DNA of 64,000 nt, taken from Candidatus Saccharibacteria bacterium UBA6664. GTDB lineage: Bacteria > Patescibacteriota > Saccharimonadia > Saccharimonadales > Saccharimonadaceae. Location: NCBI GenBank assembly GCA_002455275.1, contig DKKO01000001.1:42799-106798 (forward strand), read 5' to 3'. Shown here in pieces: positions 8,768-17,715 of this stretch. Each line of letters begins with the position of its first letter. The stretch's first letter is position 1. A program made the position numbers and the translations under genes. The notes under the pieces are model-generated. The model was given only the letters and a program-made list of their open reading frames with translations, did no database searches and was not told where the DNA came from.

Positions 8768-10764
8768 ACGAGGATGGCCTTGATCCGCCGAATACCTGCG
8801 CTTGAAGCTTCTTCTTTTAGAATCTTGAACTTCTTACCGTCTTCAATCAGTTCGTGGGTGTGGTCTACATGAGGACCACCGCAAATCTCGAAACTAAATG
8901 GGCGCTCCTCGGCAGGTGACTGCGGATCTTTCATGCTATATACCTTTACCGTATCGCCATAGCGGTCGCCAAACTGCCCAAGCGCACCCAATGGTCCGGT
9001 TGCTTCTTCGGTAGGGTACTCAGCAAAGCTAATTTGCAGGTCTTTGGCAATTTCGCGGTTTACAATTTCCTCTACTTGATCGAGTTGCTCGCGAGTCACC
9101 TTCTCTGGGTGTGAAAAATCAAAACGTAGGCGCTCTTCGGTAATATTACTGCCTCGCTGCACTACGTGGTCACCTAACACATCACGGAGAGCTTGGTACA
9201 TGAGGTGCGTAGCAGTGTGGTATTTCTTGTGCTGCAAGGTTTGGCCGCCAAGACCACCTTTGAAGGTGCCTTTGGCTGCGGTTTGCGAGCGTTCGCGCTG
9301 CTCTTGCATTCGAGCATCAAATTCTTCGCGCCAATTCTCAGGCAAATCTACACCCCGTTTGAAACATTCTTCAACCGATAACTCTACAGGAAAACCGTAT
9401 GTATCATATAGGGTGAACAATATGGAACCCGTTGTTTCAGAAGGGGCTTGCCCCTTCTCGGGTGCAACTGCTTCGCTGCGTTGCAGCCCGCCTTCTCCCG
9501 GCTCGCTTTGCTCGCCGCCCGCACGACGCGCGGGTGAAAAAGCTTCTTCAAGCTTTTTCAGACCCTTTCGGAGAGTCTGTCGGAAGACTTTCTCTTCCTT
9601 TACTAGCACGGTTATGATCTCTTCACGCTTAGCTGCAACTTCGGGAAAATCGTTGTGATACAAATCGGCAATTACCGGCACCACTTCTTGCATGAAATTC
9701 TGTTCGATACCAAGCTCAAACGCAAACCGAATAGCTCGACGCAGCAAGCGACGCATCACATAGCCTTGCTCTTTGTTGCTCGGCACGCAGCCATCGACTG
9801 CCAAGAAGGTAGCTGCTCGCAAATGGTCGGCAATCACACGCATCGCGTTGGTGTGGCTGTCGTAGCTTTTGCCACTCAATTTTTGGAGCGTTTCAATAAT
9901 TGGCCACATCAGGCTAATTTTGAAGACATCTGGATCGTTTAGCTTTGCCGCTGCGATACGCTCAAGGCCAGAACCGTGGTCGATATTTGGCCTTTCGAGT
10001 GGTTCGAACTTACCATCAGCCACCTTTTTGTAGGCCATAAACACATTGTTGCCAATTTCCATAAAGCGACCGCAATCGCAGTTTGGATGACAATGAGCAC
10101 CGAAGCTCGGGTCGTGTGGCGTGCCAAAATCGTAAAACATTTCACTGTCTGGCCCGCATGGGTCGCCAATTGGAGTATGCTCTGGTGCGCCGTTGCGGCT
10201 CCACCAGTTTTTGCTGCCATCGTAGAAAAAGATACGCTCTCCGTCGTTAATACCGCGATTGTAGCCATTTTCTTCGGTGTCGATGTCTGCCAAGCCTGAA
10301 CTCAAGCCCTTCGATTCGAACAAACCTTGCCACACTTCGGCTGCTTCAGTATCTTTTGGAATACCGTATTCTGGCGCGCCAATATAGCAAGTTATATAAA
10401 GTTTGCTGGCATCAAGGCCAACGACTTCAGTCAAGAATTCCCACATCCATTCGATTTGCTCTTTTTTGTACGAGTTTGGGTCACCGCCCATATTCCAGTT
10501 GCCGAGCATTTCAAAGAAGGTAGTGTGGCGATTGTCACCAATATCTTCAATATCCATGGCTCGGAGGCAAGTTTGGCTGTCGACGATACGATTACCGCTC
10601 GGATGAGTTTTACCAAGAAGGTAAGGGATTATAGGCTGCATACCGCTGCCAGTAAAAAGGGTAGTTGGGTCGTCTTTAAGAACCAACGGGGCACGCTTAA
10701 TGATTGCGTGGCCACGATCTTCAAAGAATTTTAAGTACGCATTACGGATTTCTTGAGCATTCAT
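8764..10764 (-). CDS. alaS: Alanyl-tRNA synthetase, short form lacking the C-terminal domain
   Basis: Charges tRNA-Ala. The 666 residues hold the class II catalytic domain (GSGMQPIIPYL), the tRNA-recognition helices and the editing domain with zinc ligands HTATH and CGGPH. The protein stops right after editing (ending GIRRIKAILV), whereas typical enzymes near 870 residues continue into an oligomerisation domain; truncation is familiar in CPR bacteria. Between LEEAF and ILFTLYDTYGFP an unusual insert of about 35 residues is encoded by stacked palindromes (9439-9540). The ATG follows TACAAT by seven bases (leaderless). Confidence 0.97.
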   Translation of the reverse strand: MNAQEIRNAYLKFFEDRGHAIIKRAPLVLKDDPTTLFTGSGMQPIIPYLLGKTHPSGNRIVDSQTCLRAMDIEDIGDNRHTTFFEMLGNWNMGGDPNSYKKEQIEWMWEFLTEVVGLDASKLYITCYIGAPEYGIPKDTEAAEVWQGLFESKGLSSGLADIDTEENGYNRGINDGERIFFYDGSKNWWSRNGAPEHTPIGDPCGPDSEMFYDFGTPHDPSFGAHCHPNCDCGRFMEIGNNVFMAYKKVADGKFEPLERPNIDHGSGLERIAAAKLNDPDVFKISLMWPIIETLQKLSGKSYDSHTNAMRVIADHLRAATFLAVDGCVPSNKEQGYVMRRLLRRAIRFAFELGIEQNFMQEVVPVIADLYHNDFPEVAAKREEIITVLVKEEKVFRQTLRKGLKKLEEAFSPARRAGGEQSEPGEGGLQRSEAVAPEKGQAPSETTGSILFTLYDTYGFPVELSVEECFKRGVDLPENWREEFDARMQEQRERSQTAAKGTFKGGLGGQTLQHKKYHTATHLMYQALRDVLGDHVVQRGSNITEERLRFDFSHPEKVTREQLDQVEEIVNREIAKDLQISFAEYPTEEATGPLGALGQFGDRYGDTVKVYSMKDPQSPAEERPFSFEICGGPHVDHTHELIEDGKKFKILKEEASSAGIRRIKAILV
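9439..9540 (-). repeat. Palindromic element inserted in frame in alaS
   Basis: A stack of inverted repeats inside a coding region: GAAGGGGCTTGCCCCTTC (9440-9457), arms GGGTGCAAC/GTTGC-A-CCC around 9460-9489, and CCCGC/GCGGG around 9520-9535. It also contains GCGAGCAAAGCGAGCC (9500-9515, minus strand), repeated exactly at 55379-55394. It encodes a low-complexity insert rich in A, G, E, R and P. This resembles the coding palindromic elements known from Rickettsia, by analogy only. Confidence 0.55.
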
Positions 10765-10779
10765 TAGTTATATTGTAAC

Positions 10780-10806
10780 AGAGGCCACTCGTTGTGAGTA
10801 GCCTCT
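10780..10806 (-). terminator. Hairpin between the 98-residue gene and alaS
   Basis: AGAGGC(C/T)ACTC arms around GTTGT form an 11-bp stem just after the 98-residue gene on the minus strand. There is no clear T-run, so it is a weak terminator or attenuator. Confidence 0.4.
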
Positions 10807-10828
10807 TGGTTAATTTCGAAACAAAGCT

Positions 10829-11125
10829 CTAAGCTTGTGGTGTTTGTGGTGGCTGAGGAGTCTGGGGTGGCTGTTGGTCATTACTTCCATCAACACCGAG
10901 TGCGTCTTTAATCTTGTCGTCTACATTTGTGCCTGGAATATCTACGCTGGCGACGGCATCTTTGGCCTGCTCAACTACTTCACCGGCTTTTTGCTGCACA
11001 TCTTGTACAACTTCTTGGTTTTGTACCCATTCTTGACCTTGCTGTACTGTATCTTGCACCTGCTGTACTACATTGTCAGTTTTCTTACCACCAAACATAC
11101 CTTTTATGCTATCGAGTAATCCCAT
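10829..11125 (-). CDS. Small glutamine-rich helical protein
   Basis: 98 residues, no membrane segment. It begins MGLLDSIKGMFGGKK, a possible amphipathic helix, then a Q/V-rich heptad-like region (about 18-60) and a PQTP-rich tail. It resembles small CsbD- or Rv0909-type stress or antitoxin-like proteins only in general style; no family can be claimed. A strong AGGAGG precedes the ATG, unlike the many leaderless genes here, with a TATAAT at 11157-11162 upstream, so it is its own transcription unit and probably abundant. Confidence 0.75.
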   Translation of the reverse strand: MGLLDSIKGMFGGKKTDNVVQQVQDTVQQGQEWVQNQEVVQDVQQKAGEVVEQAKDAVASVDIPGTNVDDKIKDALGVDGSNDQQPPQTPQPPQTPQA

Positions 11126-11162
11126 TGTCTATTCCTCCTACTAACTGTTTAGGCTTATTATA

Positions 11163-12188
11163 CTACACTACTATTCCGCCGCCGAGACAGATTTCCCCGT
11201 CGTATATAACCGCCGATTGCCCTGGGGTAATTGCTCGCTGAGCCTCAGAAAGCACAATAGTATTTCCCTGCACCGTACAATCAACCAAAGGCGCGCGGTG
11301 ACGAATACGTACCTGGTAAGTCTGGTTTTCATTTGGAGCATCGTTGATCCAATGTAGAGATGCGAGGCGAAGTTGTGTTTGCCACAAAGATTCATCATTG
11401 AGATTGGTGGTGACGTACACGGTATTCTTGTCCATGTCTTTGCCGACAACATAGTAGGGTAAGCCGCCGCCAACATCTAATCCGTGGCGTTGGCCGAGCG
11501 TGTAGAAAATTGCTCCGTCGTGCTTGCCTACTATTTTTTCAGACTGAATATCGACAATATCGCCTGGTTTTGTTTCAACGTATTGACTTAAAAATTCGCG
11601 GATGCCAATTTGGCCAACGAAACAAATACCTTGTGAGTCTTTTTTTCCAGCGGTGTACAAGCCCCGCTCTTCGGCCATCGCGCGAACTTCGGGCTTGGTG
11701 TATTGGCCGAGTGGGAATAGGGTAGAGGCGAGTGCATTGCCACTAACACGATACAAAAAGTATGTCTGGTCTTTGTTGGTATCGGCAGCCTGAAGCAATT
11801 TGCCCTCTTTTGTTGCGGCGTAGTGCCCGGTGGCAATTGCGTCGGCGCCTTGCTCAAGTGCTGTTTCAAGAAATAATTTAAATTTCACCTCTTGGTTGCA
11901 CATTATATCTGGATTGGGCGTATGCCCACTTTTATATTCATCAATCATGTACTGCACTACTTTGTCGCGGTATTCTGTTTCGAAGTCAAACACACGAAAA
12001 TCGATGCCAAGTTGAACAGCAACTCGTTTTGCGTCAGCTAAATCTTCAGCCCAAGGGCAACGCATGCCAGGCAAGTCTTGTGTCCAATTTTTCATGTACA
12101 CACCAACCACTTCGTGGCCTTGTTCCTTCAACAGCGCCGCGGTCAAGCTTGAGTCAACACCACCGCTCATGCCTACAAAAATTTTCAC
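11163..12188 (-). CDS. mnmA: tRNA-specific 2-thiouridylase
   Basis: Installs 2-thiouridine at the wobble base of Lys, Glu and Gln tRNAs. 341 residues with the PP-loop SGGVDSS at the N-terminus, the nucleophile segment TPNPDIMCNQEVKF (Asp and Cys) and the second catalytic Cys in GICFVG. It overlaps the YdcF-like gene by four bases, with a cysteine desulfurase just upstream; this supplies the sulfur donor in the same operon and makes the pathway assignment solid. Confidence 0.97.
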   Translation of the reverse strand: MKIFVGMSGGVDSSLTAALLKEQGHEVVGVYMKNWTQDLPGMRCPWAEDLADAKRVAVQLGIDFRVFDFETEYRDKVVQYMIDEYKSGHTPNPDIMCNQEVKFKLFLETALEQGADAIATGHYAATKEGKLLQAADTNKDQTYFLYRVSGNALASTLFPLGQYTKPEVRAMAEERGLYTAGKKDSQGICFVGQIGIREFLSQYVETKPGDIVDIQSEKIVGKHDGAIFYTLGQRHGLDVGGGLPYYVVGKDMDKNTVYVTTNLNDESLWQTQLRLASLHWINDAPNENQTYQVRIRHRAPLVDCTVQGNTIVLSEAQRAITPGQSAVIYDGEICLGGGIVV

Positions 12189-12790
12189 TGACTCTTCCCC
12201 ATGTGGAACATCATAATCTTTACGATTTCGCTAGCAGCGAGCCACCAACCACGCGGTGTTGTCCACCACCAAGCCGTCCAATCGTCGTCGTAACTAGTGG
12301 GGTGGTTCAGCACGGTTACGCTTTCGCCAACACTGGCACGAAACTCAAGACCAGCCCTGCGCTGGTGGTACCCAGAGGTCACCAAAATAACTCGCTTGTA
12401 GACGCTTGAATCGAGCAATGCTTCGGTTTCCTCAGCATTTTGCTTGGTGGTTTGTGAGGCTTCTTCGATGATTATGGCTGCTTCAGGTACACCGCTACGA
12501 ACTGCTTGTTGGGCCATAGCTTCTGCGTTGCTCGGGCCTGAAGTATCTTTGGCCGCACCTGAAAACACCAACACATCAGCCCAGCCTAATTGATATAGCT
12601 CTATCGCTTCTTTGGCGCGATCAGATGTGTTGCCACCACTTACGGCAACTATCGCGTCGGCCTTTTCACAACCTTCTTTAGCATTAGGTGTATCACCACA
12701 CTTTGCTAAATCATCGGGTGACAAATATGCGCTAACCAAAAAGGTTCCGAAAAAAAGTAAAACAACTAGTAATACAATTGCTTTTATCAT
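12185..12790 (-). CDS. YdcF/SanA-type DUF218 membrane protein
   Basis: One N-terminal membrane helix (about 3-22) followed by a DUF218 domain: ADAIVAVSGG, an Asn/Glu-containing TKQNAEETEALL and VTSGYHQRRA. Members act in envelope processes such as vancomycin resistance or enterobacterial common antigen, mostly of unclear mechanism. It is sandwiched by four-base overlaps between the cysteine desulfurase and mnmA, which gives co-expression but no obvious functional link. Confidence 0.85.
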   Translation of the reverse strand: MIKAIVLLVVLLFFGTFLVSAYLSPDDLAKCGDTPNAKEGCEKADAIVAVSGGNTSDRAKEAIELYQLGWADVLVFSGAAKDTSGPSNAEAMAQQAVRSGVPEAAIIIEEASQTTKQNAEETEALLDSSVYKRVILVTSGYHQRRAGLEFRASVGESVTVLNHPTSYDDDWTAWWWTTPRGWWLAASEIVKIMMFHMGKSQ

Positions 12791-13944
12791 GATAGGTTCG
12801 TCCTGCTTTGTTCAGCCGATACTGCCGAGCTAATCTCTTGGATGACTCGGTCGATTTGTTCTGGTGTAGTAAGGCGCCCAAGCGTAATACGCAAGCTGCC
12901 GTCGGCAACTTCCGGTGCCAAACCGATGGCGGTGAGAACATGCGACCTGGTGCCTTTGTTTGCCGCGCAGGCGCTACCTGTCGCAACGCAAATTCCCTTT
13001 GTTTCAAGCATAAATACCAGTCGCTCGCCGTCAATCCCCGGAAACGATATATGTAAAAAGTTGGGAAGTCGCTTTTTAGTCGAACCCGAAACAATCGCCT
13101 CGGGAAACGCTTCAACGAGTGCTGTTTGAAGTGTATCTCGCAGACCCGAAAGACGCTCTGCTTCAGTTCGACGGTGAGCATCAGCTAGGCTCGCTGCTTT
13201 TGCAAACCCAATTACCCCAGCAACATTTTCAGTGCCACTACGTAGTCCGCGCTCTTGCCCACCGCCAACAATCTGTGCTTTTAGCAATACGCCCGGCTTG
13301 GCCCATAGCAAGCCAACCGCCTTGGGGCCATACATTTTACCAGCGTTTAAGGTAAGCAGGTCAACGCCAAGTCGAGCTACATGAACATCAATATGGCCAA
13401 AACCTTGCGAAGCATCTGAATGTAGCAGTAGGGGAGTGTTATTCCCCGCTTCTGCCCTTTTGGCTCGCTCGTCTCGAATCATTTCCGCGATATCACGGAG
13501 TGGCTGAATGGTGCCAAGTTCATTATTGGCAAGCTGAATGCTTACCAAAGTCGTATCTGGTCGAAGGGCAGCACGAACGGCATCAGGTGTAATACTTCCC
13601 TTTTCAGTTGGTTGCACCAGCGTATAGTCATGCTCAGCTGCGGCTGCCAACACAGCGTGGTGTTCAATTGATGAAGTTACAATGTGCCCACTACTGCTAT
13701 GAATCGCGAGGTTAATTGACTCAGTTGCCCCGGCGGTAATTACTATCTCATCGGCTTTGGCGCCAAACGTTGCCGCTAGCGCAGCTTTGGCAGATTCATA
13801 CTTTTTGCGAACCTCAATTGCCGCGGCGTAGGGGCTTGATGGGTTGAAAAACGCATCACTAAAATAGGGCTGCATAGCAGCCAATACTTTCTCGTCTAGC
13901 GGCGTTGCTGCCGCATGGTCCAAATAGATAAGCGCACCCGACAT
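12787..13944 (-). CDS. iscS: Cysteine desulfurase (IscS/NifS family)
   Basis: PLP enzyme releasing sulfur from cysteine. The 385 residues show the PLP-binding HSDASQGFGHID, the lysine region LNAGKMYGPKAVG (usually SxHKxYGPKG), and the sulfur-accepting Cys in ATGSACAANKGTRSHV. It overlaps the YdcF-like gene, with mnmA following, so its main client here is probably tRNA thiolation. TATAAT ends 10 bases before the ATG. Confidence 0.95.
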   Translation of the reverse strand: MSGALIYLDHAAATPLDEKVLAAMQPYFSDAFFNPSSPYAAAIEVRKKYESAKAALAATFGAKADEIVITAGATESINLAIHSSSGHIVTSSIEHHAVLAAAAEHDYTLVQPTEKGSITPDAVRAALRPDTTLVSIQLANNELGTIQPLRDIAEMIRDERAKRAEAGNNTPLLLHSDASQGFGHIDVHVARLGVDLLTLNAGKMYGPKAVGLLWAKPGVLLKAQIVGGGQERGLRSGTENVAGVIGFAKAASLADAHRRTEAERLSGLRDTLQTALVEAFPEAIVSGSTKKRLPNFLHISFPGIDGERLVFMLETKGICVATGSACAANKGTRSHVLTAIGLAPEVADGSLRITLGRLTTPEQIDRVIQEISSAVSAEQSRTNLS

Positions 13945-13955
13945 TACTCTATTAA

Positions 13956-14387
13956 TTATAGCAGTTTCTTGCCGGTTGAAGGGTCGCGCTTGTAGATTTT
14001 TCGGGCAACTTGTTCGAAGTACATGTTGATAGCAATCAGAAGATTATCGAGCTCTTCGCCTTCAATGTAGCTATAACGAGCGCCGTCTTGGGCTTTTAGT
14101 ACACCTTTTTCCTGAAGTTCGTAGCGTGTGGTGGTCGATTGTTTATTGCCGTTAGCATCCAGGTATTCTTCATACCAAATCCAAGTGTGCGGGTCGAGGT
14201 TAAAAAACTCACGTCGATGACCAGATGGCACTGCGCCAAATAGTTCACGACCTATCTCGCTTTCGAGCTGGATTAATTCGCGCTCGGTAATAGCCTTAAA
14301 TGGCCGGCCCTTCGGTAGCTTCATAAAGTCGGCTGGATTGTCTGAGCCGATGAGAAGTGCGAGCGTCTTTTTAACCAATCGTGACAT
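13956..14387 (-). CDS. Hypothetical 143-residue protein
   Basis: Basic at both ends, with a central NLDPHTWIWYEEYLDANG stretch rich in aromatics, apparently a small alpha/beta domain with no membrane helix. No family recognised. It follows the 84-residue gene by eight bases, and the two probably form a lineage-specific operon, read before the cysteine desulfurase. Confidence 0.7.
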   Translation of the reverse strand: MSRLVKKTLALLIGSDNPADFMKLPKGRPFKAITERELIQLESEIGRELFGAVPSGHRREFFNLDPHTWIWYEEYLDANGNKQSTTTRYELQEKGVLKAQDGARYSYIEGEELDNLLIAINMYFEQVARKIYKRDPSTGKKLL

Positions 14388-14395
14388 ATGTGCTC

Positions 14396-14650
14396 CTAAG
14401 CGGCGAGTTCAAATTCGTCGCGGCGCCATTTTTGTAGTAACGTGCCTTGTTGAATTGCAACAGCAGTTTCGGAAAGCTTTTCACCACGTCGAAGCGCATC
14501 AGCAGCTTCAGATCGGGCACGGGCTTCATCAAGAGAAAGCAGATCAGGAGAAGCAAGGTGCGTGTGAATTTCATCCCCATCATTAAACTCCGTCTCATTT
14601 CGAGGCGGGATTTGGTAGGTATGTTGCTCTTGCTTGTACGGTTCTGGCAT
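14396..14650 (-). CDS. Hypothetical 84-residue protein
   Basis: Acidic N-terminal half without recognisable motif, then a helical segment SLDEARARSEAADALRRGE. A clear AAGGAGA site lies seven bases before the ATG. It is the first gene of a pair with the 143-residue gene. No function can be given. Confidence 0.65.
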   Translation of the reverse strand: MPEPYKQEQHTYQIPPRNETEFNDGDEIHTHLASPDLLSLDEARARSEAADALRRGEKLSETAVAIQQGTLLQKWRRDEFELAA

Positions 14651-14727
14651 GCATTCTCCTTAGCGGTTTAATAAAAGTGGTGTTAGAGCAGAGTTTAGCT
14701 GTTGGTGTTTAAGAGAGTGCTACTTGG

Positions 14728-15489
14728 CTAGACGCCAAATAGTGTAGATGCATTTGCGGATGTAACTCGTGCGAGGTGTTCGAGCTCTACCCCACGCCTA
14801 GACGCGTGATGCTCGGCTACATACCTCACAAATGCTGGCTCATTCACTTTACCACGATGTGGCGAAGGTGTCAAGAATGGTGCGTCCGTTTCAAAAAGCA
14901 TATGCGTTTCAGGGATAGAATCGAATATTTTTTGCTGATTTTCATCTTTTGTAAATGTACTTATGCCATTTAAGCCTATATATAGCCCTTCTGATAGGCC
15001 TCGCTCTAGATTTGACGTATTGTCGGTAAAACTATGTAATACGCCTCTAAGGCCGCGAAAATTGCTGAAAATGGGCCAAAAATCATCGAAAGCCTCACGG
15101 ACATGAAAAATAACCGGCAACTTTGCCTCATACGCCATCTGTAGCTGTGCTTCGAACGCAGCAATCTGGACTTCACGTGGACTATGTGTGTAAAAATAAT
15201 CTAGTCCGATTTCACCAACCGCGACAATAGAGCTGTGCTCGTCGCGTAGGCGGAGCAATTCCACTACCCTTTCAAACCCGTCCTTGGCATCATGTGGATG
15301 CGCTCCCACGCTTGCCCACACATTTTCGTGATTTCGTGCAAAGTTAACTGCTTCATCTGAGGTAGTATTATCGGTTCCAACGCAAATCATTTTGCCAACA
15401 CCCATACTATGCGCTCGCGACATAACGTCTCCGACATCAAGTGGATAACCAGCTTCGTGGATGTGGCAGTGAGTATCGGTAAGCATCAT
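14728..15489 (-). CDS. tatD: TatD-family metal-dependent deoxyribonuclease
   Basis: TIM-barrel hydrolase acting on DNA ends. 253 residues with metal ligands in DTHCHIHE, the bridging glutamate in VGEIGLDYFY, histidines in IFHVRE and VLHSFTDN, and the terminal ETDAPFL. It overlaps metG by four bases, a common bacterial pairing. Confidence 0.95.
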   Translation of the reverse strand: MMLTDTHCHIHEAGYPLDVGDVMSRAHSMGVGKMICVGTDNTTSDEAVNFARNHENVWASVGAHPHDAKDGFERVVELLRLRDEHSSIVAVGEIGLDYFYTHSPREVQIAAFEAQLQMAYEAKLPVIFHVREAFDDFWPIFSNFRGLRGVLHSFTDNTSNLERGLSEGLYIGLNGISTFTKDENQQKIFDSIPETHMLFETDAPFLTPSPHRGKVNEPAFVRYVAEHHASRRGVELEHLARVTSANASTLFGV

Positions 15490-16970
15490 GCTGCCTTTTG
15501 ATGCGGGTCGGTTGTGTGTACGTACTTTTTAGGGAACATCACGCCTTCAGGTGGCACAACCACACCAGTTTCAAATGTTTTGTGAATAAATGCCGCGGTG
15601 GTAGGCAAAAATGGCACCAGTAGGTCGCCAATCTGCAGTAAATTGCCAACACAGTGAGCCAATACCTCTGATAAATGCCCGTCTGCGTCGGGGTCTTTGT
15701 CTTTGTTTTTAGCAATTTCCCAGGGTTTTACCGTTTCGATGTATTGGTTCACGCTGCGAACCATTTGCCACACTTCGTCGAGAGCTTTATTAAATTCTAG
15801 GCCGTCCATAGCTTTTCGGTAGGCCTGCATGTCGTGTTCACCCTGAGGTGAATCGCCAATTACTCCAGCTTGGTAACGGGTCAACATATTAGCAACGCGA
15901 CTTACAAGGTTGCCTAGGTCGTTGGCGAGCTCAGTATTGTAGGCCGTTTCAAACTTTTCCCATGTGAAGTCGCCGTCGTCGAGTGTTGGAATGTGGCGTG
16001 CAAAGAAGTAACGGAAAGCATCAACCCCATACGTATCAATTACTTCGTTTGGATCGACCACATTTCCTACGGTTTTGCTCATCTTTGAGCCACCACTTGA
16101 GATGTGGCCATGCACCAGCAGTTTCTTTGGTAGTGGCAGGCCAATGCCAAGAAGCATCGCCGGCCAAATACCAGCATGAAATCGCAAAATATCTTTACCA
16201 ACTACTTGTACATCAGCAGGCCAGTAGTCTTGCCAACCTTCTTGATCGGGGTAGCCAAGCACCGTGATGTAATTACTCAGCGCATCAAGCCATACATACA
16301 TCACTTGGTCGGGGTCGCCAGGCACCTGCACTCCCCAACTCAAACTCTTGCGCGGGCGCGATACCGACACGTCTTTTAGGCCATCTTTAATCAGCTCAAG
16401 GAATTCTTTTTTGCGAAACTCTGGCACGATTTGCATCTTGCCCGTCTCTATAGCTTCTCGAATTTTGTCGGTAAACTCGCTGGTTTTTAGAAAATAGTTT
16501 TCTTCTGCTACTTGCTCGTACTGCGTTTGGTGATCCGGACATACGCCACCGGTGGCTTCTACCTCTTTGTCGGTGAAAAATGCCTCGTGCCCTACACAAT
16601 ACCAACCTTGGTATTTACCCTTGTAAATATGGGGCTGAAGTTGCTGCCATATATACTGAACCGCGCCCTTATGATGGCCTTCTGTGGTACGAATAAAATC
16701 AGTGTATTCAGCTCCGACCTTTTTCATAAGCGTTTCAAAATTACCATACATTTGGTCTGTGTATGCCTGCGGTTCCACGCCCGCCTCGGCTGCCTTAGCG
16801 GCTATTTTATTGCCGTGTTCATCGGTGCCTACCTGAAAGCGAACTTCACGGCCATTTTGTTTTTGGTAGCGTGCCCATATATCGGCAATCAGATAGTCGA
16901 GCGCATTGCCAATATGTGGCGTGCCGTTGACGTATGGAATAGCAGTAGTAATGTAGAGGTTTTTTCCCAT
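15486..16970 (-). CDS. metG: Methionyl-tRNA synthetase
   Basis: Class I synthetase: NGTPHIGNAL (the HIGH box) near the N-terminus and GGSKMSKTVGN (the KMSKS loop) near residue 300. At about 494 residues it lacks the C-terminal tRNA-binding extension of longer forms. A GTG two codons upstream is possible, but TACACT ends seven bases before the ATG at 16970, favouring a leaderless start there. It overlaps tatD downstream. Confidence 0.97.
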   Translation of the reverse strand: MGKNLYITTAIPYVNGTPHIGNALDYLIADIWARYQKQNGREVRFQVGTDEHGNKIAAKAAEAGVEPQAYTDQMYGNFETLMKKVGAEYTDFIRTTEGHHKGAVQYIWQQLQPHIYKGKYQGWYCVGHEAFFTDKEVEATGGVCPDHQTQYEQVAEENYFLKTSEFTDKIREAIETGKMQIVPEFRKKEFLELIKDGLKDVSVSRPRKSLSWGVQVPGDPDQVMYVWLDALSNYITVLGYPDQEGWQDYWPADVQVVGKDILRFHAGIWPAMLLGIGLPLPKKLLVHGHISSGGSKMSKTVGNVVDPNEVIDTYGVDAFRYFFARHIPTLDDGDFTWEKFETAYNTELANDLGNLVSRVANMLTRYQAGVIGDSPQGEHDMQAYRKAMDGLEFNKALDEVWQMVRSVNQYIETVKPWEIAKNKDKDPDADGHLSEVLAHCVGNLLQIGDLLVPFLPTTAAFIHKTFETGVVVPPEGVMFPKKYVHTTDPHQKAA

Positions 16971-16989
16971 TACCACTAGTGTAGCAAAG

Positions 16990-17715
16990 TTAACGCAATT
17001 GAGCGACTACGGCGAAACGACCATTCGTATCGCCTTGTGAATGCGAGAAATAGTGTGGGTCAGTCGCAGTATTCACATTTGAGACGTAAATATTCGCTTC
17101 GGGCACACCTGCCTTTACGGCAAGTGCTTTGTTGAACCCTTTTAAATCGAGGTGAATACCGTCTTGTTCTTCACTCACGAACCCTTCCCAATCCTTATCC
17201 GTTAGATGGTCAAACCATGTCAATATGTAGTCATGTTTAGCTACGCTTGGCGCCATCCAAATAGTAATATCTTCTGCGACGCTACCCTTTTGCTTGAAAA
17301 ATTCAATGGTTTTGGTGAGTGTTTTGGCTACTGATGCGTGGCGGCCAATGTGTGCCAGCGCCAACGCATGGCGGACTGAATCGTAAACTACAGTGCCCAC
17401 ACAATCAGCAATTGGTAAAAACATTCCTACTCCCGGTGTTTCGGTATAGAGCACATCGGCATGTACACCTTCGCTATCAGGACGAGTCACTTTGCCGATT
17501 GTATCAAATGTATTGCCATCATCGTAGCTAATAATTTGATACACGCATTGGTCGTACTCTAGGCCAGCAGCAGCACAAAACCTTCGACGATTCTCAACCA
17601 TCTCAGGGTCGTGACGGTTGTCTCGAGTTCGATCGAGTACCGAGCCGTCTTCACGTGACGACACTGCCACAAGTATGTTTTCAGGAAAGCAAGTAGGTTG
17701 GTCAGTCGAGATCAT
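16990..17715 (-). CDS. pgeF: PgeF/YfiH-type laccase-domain protein
   Basis: Multicopper-oxidase-like (DUF152) fold; relatives are purine-nucleoside phosphorylases or peptidoglycan editing factors. Metal-binding signatures seen: IADCVGTVVYD and LAHIGRHAS. I choose the ATG at 17715 because it overlaps the rsmA stop as ATGA; a start eight codons earlier is possible. A role in checking cell-wall precursors would suit this envelope-rich operon (inference). Confidence 0.85.
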   Translation of the reverse strand: MISTDQPTCFPENILVAVSSREDGSVLDRTRDNRHDPEMVENRRRFCAAAGLEYDQCVYQIISYDDGNTFDTIGKVTRPDSEGVHADVLYTETPGVGMFLPIADCVGTVVYDSVRHALALAHIGRHASVAKTLTKTIEFFKQKGSVAEDITIWMAPSVAKHDYILTWFDHLTDKDWEGFVSEEQDGIHLDLKGFNKALAVKAGVPEANIYVSNVNTATDPHYFSHSQGDTNGRFAVVAQLR

